From: Lytechinus variegatus
Taxonomy: Eukaryota; Echinodermata; Echinoidea; Temnopleuroida; Toxopneustidae
Assembly: GCF_018143015.1 (NCBI RefSeq)
Contig: NC_054746.1
Coordinates: forward strand, 33,011,129 to 33,075,128
Length of the DNA: 64,000 bases
Direction of reading: 5' to 3'
Shown here: piece by piece, positions 53,455-64,000 of the stretch
Layout: each line of letters begins with the position of its first letter
Position numbering within the stretch: position 1 is the stretch's first letter
Translations under genes and position numbers: made by a program
The notes under the pieces: model-generated
The model's database searches: none
What the model saw: the letters and a program-made list of their open reading frames with translations, nothing else
What the model was told of the DNA's origin: nothing

Positions 53455-56400
53455 GTCCCTTTGTTACACACAAATACCACTTTTAGTTTATTTTTTTAAG
53501 AAGACTTAGTGAGCAATGAATTTTGAGAAAAATTCTTCAAAAATCAATGTGAATTGTACACAGCAATCACAAAAATGTTTTCATATTGTTCAAATAAGCT
53601 TTTCATAACATCTTAAAGTGTTGACTAAGTTTTTGAACATTCTGAAATCAATTTGTGTTAGCTGGGATACCATATAATCATATTGAAGAAGAAGAAAGTT
53701 TGATAAAAATCCATCAACTAATGTATGACAGAGTTTTACAGAGCAAATGGATGTTAGAAATTTGTTAATCTTGTGATGCCACTTGCGAGCAACTGCCCCA
53801 TTTGTCATGTGATATATGATTTCAGTGGTTCATGATGACAAAAATTATGTCTTGTGTTTTTTAATAATGCATATTGTATGTTTGTATAATTTTTTTTAAA
53901 AATGGCATTTTACTGAAATTATATCACATGACAGATGGGGGAGCTGCTGGCATGCAATGCCACAAAAAAAATTATAAATGAAATCAACCTTGTTGAGAGA
54001 AAGAGCTCTTTTCTGTGACAGGTATCACAAAATATGGTGATTGTCAGGAATCGTACACCATATAAATCAAAAATATCTAAGAAATATGCACCTGATGTTA
54101 CTAGTATAGTAAAAAGTCATGAAGACTCGGTGGAAAAAAATTGTTTCAAAATATCTCATTGAGGGTAGCTGAATCTTCAGGGTTCACAGGGTTAAGATAA
54201 ATTGTTAGTATACTGTTCATCTCTAAACATCAGCCCCCAAAGAGGTTTTTTTTTTTCTTGCCATAGCATTGAATACAAGAAACATTTGTGGTAAATTTGC
54301 ATGTCAAGAGAAAGTGACAAATAAATAATTTTGAATAATTGTTATGTGCTGTACACATGTTTGTTCATCACAAATATGTTCCCATGGAAACATTGTTAGG
54401 GTACTACTGATGATACTGATGATTTCTGTAGATCATGGGTTAGCCTATAATATAGGTGGAGGCTGCAGATTTTGTCTTTGCTGTTACGAGTCCGATGCTG
54501 TTACTAAAAACGTCAGTAATAATCTGATGTGGCTTCAAAGTAGCCACTGCCTACACACTCCTGTCTCATGTTAGTTCTTGTTGTTTATCGACAAGAATTT
54601 GCCTTTTTTTTTGGTTACAAAAACTTGCCACCAGATAATTGTCAATAAAATACAAAAAGAACTAACACGAGACTGCTGTGCATTCTCTGCCAAGATTATA
54701 GGCTAGTTATGGGCTAATGAAAGCTGCTCAATTATGAAATTATTCACAACTCATGTTTCCTTGTTTCAACAATGGAATTATTTAACAAAAATTAATTAAG
54801 TCTTGCTCATCATACCATATTTTATTTCTTTAATACTTTTTAATATGAAAATTTAGTATCATTCTGACACATTCCTGCCTTTTCCTGAAAATCAATCTAG
54901 ATTAAGTATGCCTTTTTGGAAATTACTTCATTGATGACTGAATTATTATTATTGCTTTGCAAATATATGTTAATTGATGAAGAAGATTTGTATACTTTGA
55001 TATTGTCATGTGATGAATGAAACAAAAAAGGAATCATTACCTTCATGTAAGAAATTTGATATCAAGATTTTTAAAGTAAATAAAGGGTTTTTATAGAAAC
55101 TTCTTTCTCAAGAAATTTTGAAATATTTGATTCCTTTAAATCGCATAACTTGGGATAAGAAAAAATGTTATTAAACTTATTGCAAATTCAGCAAATGACA
55201 AAAATTATTTATTCTGAAAAATTACTTCTACTTCGGTTTATCATTTAATATATTTGATTTCTGCTTTAATAGGCAGAGTTATTGCACTTTTAGTCTGATA
55301 AAATCTTTGGCTGAGTGACGTAAGTACAACTTGGAATGTGATGATTCTATTTATGTGGATTCGTGTCTTTATCATCAAGTTATTTGAAAATTTTTATTAT
55401 CTTCAGTCGAGACTAATTTTTCTTAATGTTACAATTTTTTCTACCTTAAACATGTACATATAAAAAAGGCACATCAAAATGTCTTCCAATAGTGCAAACT
55501 ATTATGTGTATTTAATCATGAAATATGCAAGAGGACTGAAAATATACCTGTTTTGAGAATCAATTTTATATATCCCACAGTTTCTGTTCTGAGATAAATG
55601 TACCGAGTTTAATTAACCAGGTAAATCTAGCTAGGATGAATATATATGGACCACATATATATGTTCCACTTTTCACAGGGCACAGATACTAATCTCTATC
55701 TCCCTATTTTGTATTTGATGGTCCAAAGGATATGAACATGATAAAGTCTGCCACCATACAAACATGCATGTATCATATGTAATCACATGTTTATCATTGT
55801 CATTAAAACCATCAACACCATTATTCATTTTCATCAACATCACCATCACCATTATCACCAACATCATCATGACAATCATCATAATCACAACCATTGTCAT
55901 CACCCCCAACTTTCATCATAATCTTAAAAATCACCCAATTTTTAGCATATCAGATTTTCCATTCTTCTTACTTTTTTCATCATATGACTAGAAAAAAAAA
56001 ACAACAACCAGAAGTATGTCTGTACAATACCTATTTAATAGTTTATCTAAATCTTGGAATTAATGCTAATACATCACATTGATACAAGAATTACATTGGA
56101 CAATCAAAATCACAATAAGTATTTCTTAACATTACAATTTTAGGCAGAACAGGTGATTAATCTAGTTTATTTTCCAAATAATTTAGTCATTTTCAAAGCG
56201 AACTGGATTACATGAAACAAAATCAGGAATGATGAAATTGCTATAAATAAAAAGAGAAAAGAACACAACATGGATGCAAAGACATATCTACCAATATCAA
56301 CAACATTCACCATCAAAGAACGCTTCTTGTGAAATATGTCATTATCAATTAATCAGTTAATGGAGCTTCACACATTAACAACTAATTGGTTTATTAAGCT

Positions 56401-59273
56401 TCCATGATGGTCTGATAATTCAATACAAGTTTACCTTACATTAGTGGAAAAACATCTCAAACAAAGCTAAAAATAACATAATTCCAGATAGTGACCTTGA
56501 TGCTTTTAATAGAGATAGGAGAAATAATTATGGAGGGAATAGCCTATCAAGGTACAATCTCAATTATGCATTATGACTCGCATCCATATTTCAAAAACGT
56601 TCTGCTTCTTGTACTATCTTATACATAATACTTTATCAAAAACATTTGTCTGTTAGATGATATAAAAAATGAATGCAGTTTCAGTAAACATAATATTGTC
56701 AGAGTTGTAACAAGTCACAGTCAAAATGCCTTGCATCACTCGAGTTCCTGTACAAGGTTCAATGGACCTCAACATTGATTGTGACTCGAGTTGTCATTGT
56801 GACATCAATCTGATGCTTGACACATGACAACATTTCTAATAATTTATGAAATACACATATAAATATATATTTTAACATCTTAAAATGTATCCAATTCACA
56901 GGAATCTAGATTATCACATGTATGTTGAATATCATCAAATCGTCATGGCAATGACGAAATACTTTATTCCTGTTCTTTTGAAATGCAATAACTGCTTTGT
57001 TCTCTCTCTCTCCCTTCCTCCATCTCTCTTAATACAACAAAGAAGCAACACTACTGCCAGTCATTGACCTTTGTCCTCGTCAGTACACAACTTTTTTAAT
57101 TGTTACTGATCATCAAAAGCAGGATGATTTCTCATCCTATTAAATTCAGAGAGCTAAAGAAGGCACACATGTTCAAATTGATATTGGCTCTGCTTATAAT
57201 GAAATTATCATATGACTATCTGTGATGATTTTCACATCTGGGGATATCATGTGGGTAGCATTGGCAGTCATGTTGAAGTTAGAGACAACAAAAATAGCAG
57301 GGAAATTGATTATCTTTATTGTTTCTGGAGATGCAAGGATATTACTAGGGGAATCTAATAATAACAAAAGCGTAGAAATTGAATAGTCAACAGAAAATTA
57401 AAGAGATACAAATAAAGTAAGAAAGAAGGAAAGGTGAAAGAGAAAAATATTGAGTGTTGGGAAAAGAGAGAGAAAATAGGGTGGGTGGGTAGTTAGATAA
57501 GAGGAGGAGTGAGATGGAACATGGGTAAGAGAATTCTTGTCCTATTTTCCTTATATTCAATGAATTAAAATTGAAAAATGAATGAAGGTATATAGACAAG
57601 ACAGACTTGTGATTCATTGACCACAAAATTAGAAAATAATCTTAAACTTTAATATCTTAAACTTTAATAACTTTGATAATTATTCTCTGCTTGTGCGTCA
57701 TATTCACTCAAGAATAGAAATAAAGACAGTACATGCAAAAACTTCACCTGAGCTGCAAAATAATAGCTCAATACTAGCAATATGATATATACATAGTTAT
57801 AAATCTCTTTGACATTGGGTTATACACAAGTCATAGTACACTGAATTTACGGCATTGGGCAAGCCAATAGACCCCCATTAATGCAATACTTTGGGAAAAT
57901 TCAAGCAAAAACATCTCTTAATAGGCAAGACATTTTTTTGCTTTCAGAATAAGGGTAACTGCCGATTATCTATAAGCTGTAAAGCCATGAATGCTTCCAG
58001 AGGAAAGATATCAACACCAATTAGATCATCTCACAGATTCCAGTCCATTGGAGAATATGGCAATCTACCTCTGTTATTGTACAACTAAATTCAAGGGAGA
58101 ATCAAACTCAAAGTATTTTGTTTAAACAAAAGAAGAAATTTAGAGGATGGGGCAATACAAAAATTCTCCTGATGAAAAATAGGAAACATGTGGTGAATTA
58201 TTGAAAATGCAATGAATTGAATAGAAATTGACAAAGTTGACCAAGTCTGTGAGATATGATTTCATTTTCTTGTTAAAAAAAAAATGTTTTTTTTAAAGCA
58301 ATTGCTCAAATTTCAATTCCTTTCATTCATGGGGCATATATGATGGGGGAGTAAACTAATGGGAAATTAAAAATTTCTAGAATTTTTTTTCCTGTATTAC
58401 TAGAGGCAAATGGAGGATAAGCTTGAATGTACATCACAACTTTCCTATTTGCTTGACTGATCAATTAAAAATCACAACTTTCCTAACATTGAACCAAAGT
58501 TTGTGAATGTTTCACTCCCCTCTCTCGGCCATTTCCTTCACCTTGGTCTTTCCCTTCCATTCCAAACATACAACTGAAAATGCAACTCTATGGGATTTAT
58601 GTGTATATTAAAGGTGTCAATCAGCAACTTTGCCAATATTGACTTTTATGGTTGCTTTTAAGTGTCAAGTAACAGCTTTCATGGGGAGTTTGATATCATT
58701 ATTACAGGTGATATCGTTATTACCGTTGTTGTCAATCATCCAAGAAGGAATCCAGTTCATAACCATTAGATATTATATGATAGCTAAAGATATTCTTATC
58801 CTTTATTTTTATCACGATTGCAATTAAATACTGCTGCTCTGACGGTGCTCAAACATGGAAAGGAATGCCTGTAATTCTTTCAAAGGGACAGCAGCAATAG
58901 ATGAGCCAACAAGAATGAAGCTGTATTACAGCTATTTTACTGCTTTTTAGTCTGGTGTCAGCAAGTATAATCCACCTAATGAAATCTCAAGACAGATCGA
59001 TCTTAAATTCATAATACACTCATATGCTCAGCCAATATCAGCTACATCTGATCACACACAACTACACCCATATTCAATCATCGGAGAGATCTAAGCATCA
59101 TTACACTGAAACAGCAAATGAGAAATGAACTGAACTTGACAATCGAGAAGCGGTTGACAGGACTAATCCCATTCAAAATATAAGCCGAGAGAAAATTAGG
59201 ACACAAAGCTATGAGGATATGACTAAGATACGATATACTCTGGTGGCAAATATGGATAGAGTGATTGCAAGGT
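53455..59273. other. Convergent intergenic region
   Basis: Holds the 3' untranslated regions of the CBM9-like gene (candidate AATAAA near 54317) and of SEC23 (which ends at 59274 on the other strand). A MITE lies at 54435-54714, an ATC-type microsatellite at about 55800-55910 and a purine-rich block at about 57400-57490. No exon recognised. Confidence 0.6.
54435..54714. mobile_element. MITE with TAGCCTATAAT ends
   Basis: Ends TGGGTTAGCCTATAATATAG and reversed GCCCATAACTAGCCTATAAT; an inner inverted pair CTGTCTCATGTTAGTTCTTG and reversed CAGTCTCGTGTTAGTTCTTT. About 280 bases, no coding capacity. Confidence 0.65.

Positions 59274-64000
<4,727 letters not shown>

Noticed and set aside
55673..55991. 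Methionine/isoleucine-rich frames
   Set aside because: They are translations of the ATC/CAT microsatellite.

Overview
The window is animal nuclear DNA: AT-rich, with short exons split by long introns, GT-AG splice sites (one GC-AG) and dense non-autonomous transposons. Several repeat families look like those I remember from sea urchins: tRNA-headed SINEs, a palindromic element starting AAGGACAAGTCCACCCC, arrays carrying AGGTCAAAGGTCA, and frequent TAGGCCTA words. I infer a marine deuterostome, most likely an echinoderm. No prokaryotic features, CRISPR arrays or operons are present. Gene models were assembled by eye from protein similarity, splice consensus and reading-frame phase. All four close in frame, but none is backed by transcript evidence.

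Layout. 1-7816: gene-free repeats and decayed elements, including a reverse-transcriptase fragment and a small hAT-like element. 7817-24434 (+): a complete 12-exon organic anion transporter (OATP/SLCO) of about 759 residues, with a Kazal-type extracellular loop and a C-terminal PDZ-ligand-like end. Its introns hold a Tc1-like element, a second copy of it split by a hAT-like element, a foldback element and an array of nuclear-receptor-like half-sites. 24435-31951: intergenic, with several inverted-repeat elements and a candidate untranslated first exon for the next gene near 29243. 31979-40245 (+): a complete 8-coding-exon high-affinity choline transporter (SLC5A7/CHT-like) of about 533 residues. 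40246-44281: intergenic, with a 7SL/Alu-like SINE and GAT microsatellites. 44282-53454 (+): an 11-exon gene for a secreted protein of about 361 residues with a CBM9-like (DOMON-superfamily) carbohydrate-binding fold resembling a bacterial family. 53455-59273: convergent intergenic region. 59274 to beyond 64000 (-): the last five coding exons of SEC23, the COPII coat subunit; its 5' part lies outside the window.

The genes do not form one pathway. OATP and CHT are plasma-membrane transporters, the CBM9-like protein should be extracellular or luminal, and SEC23 acts in ER export. The most unusual material is the CBM9-like gene with its very short exons, the 7SL/Alu-like SINE, the DR1-bearing array in a choline transporter intron, and the nested transposons with intact target-site duplications.
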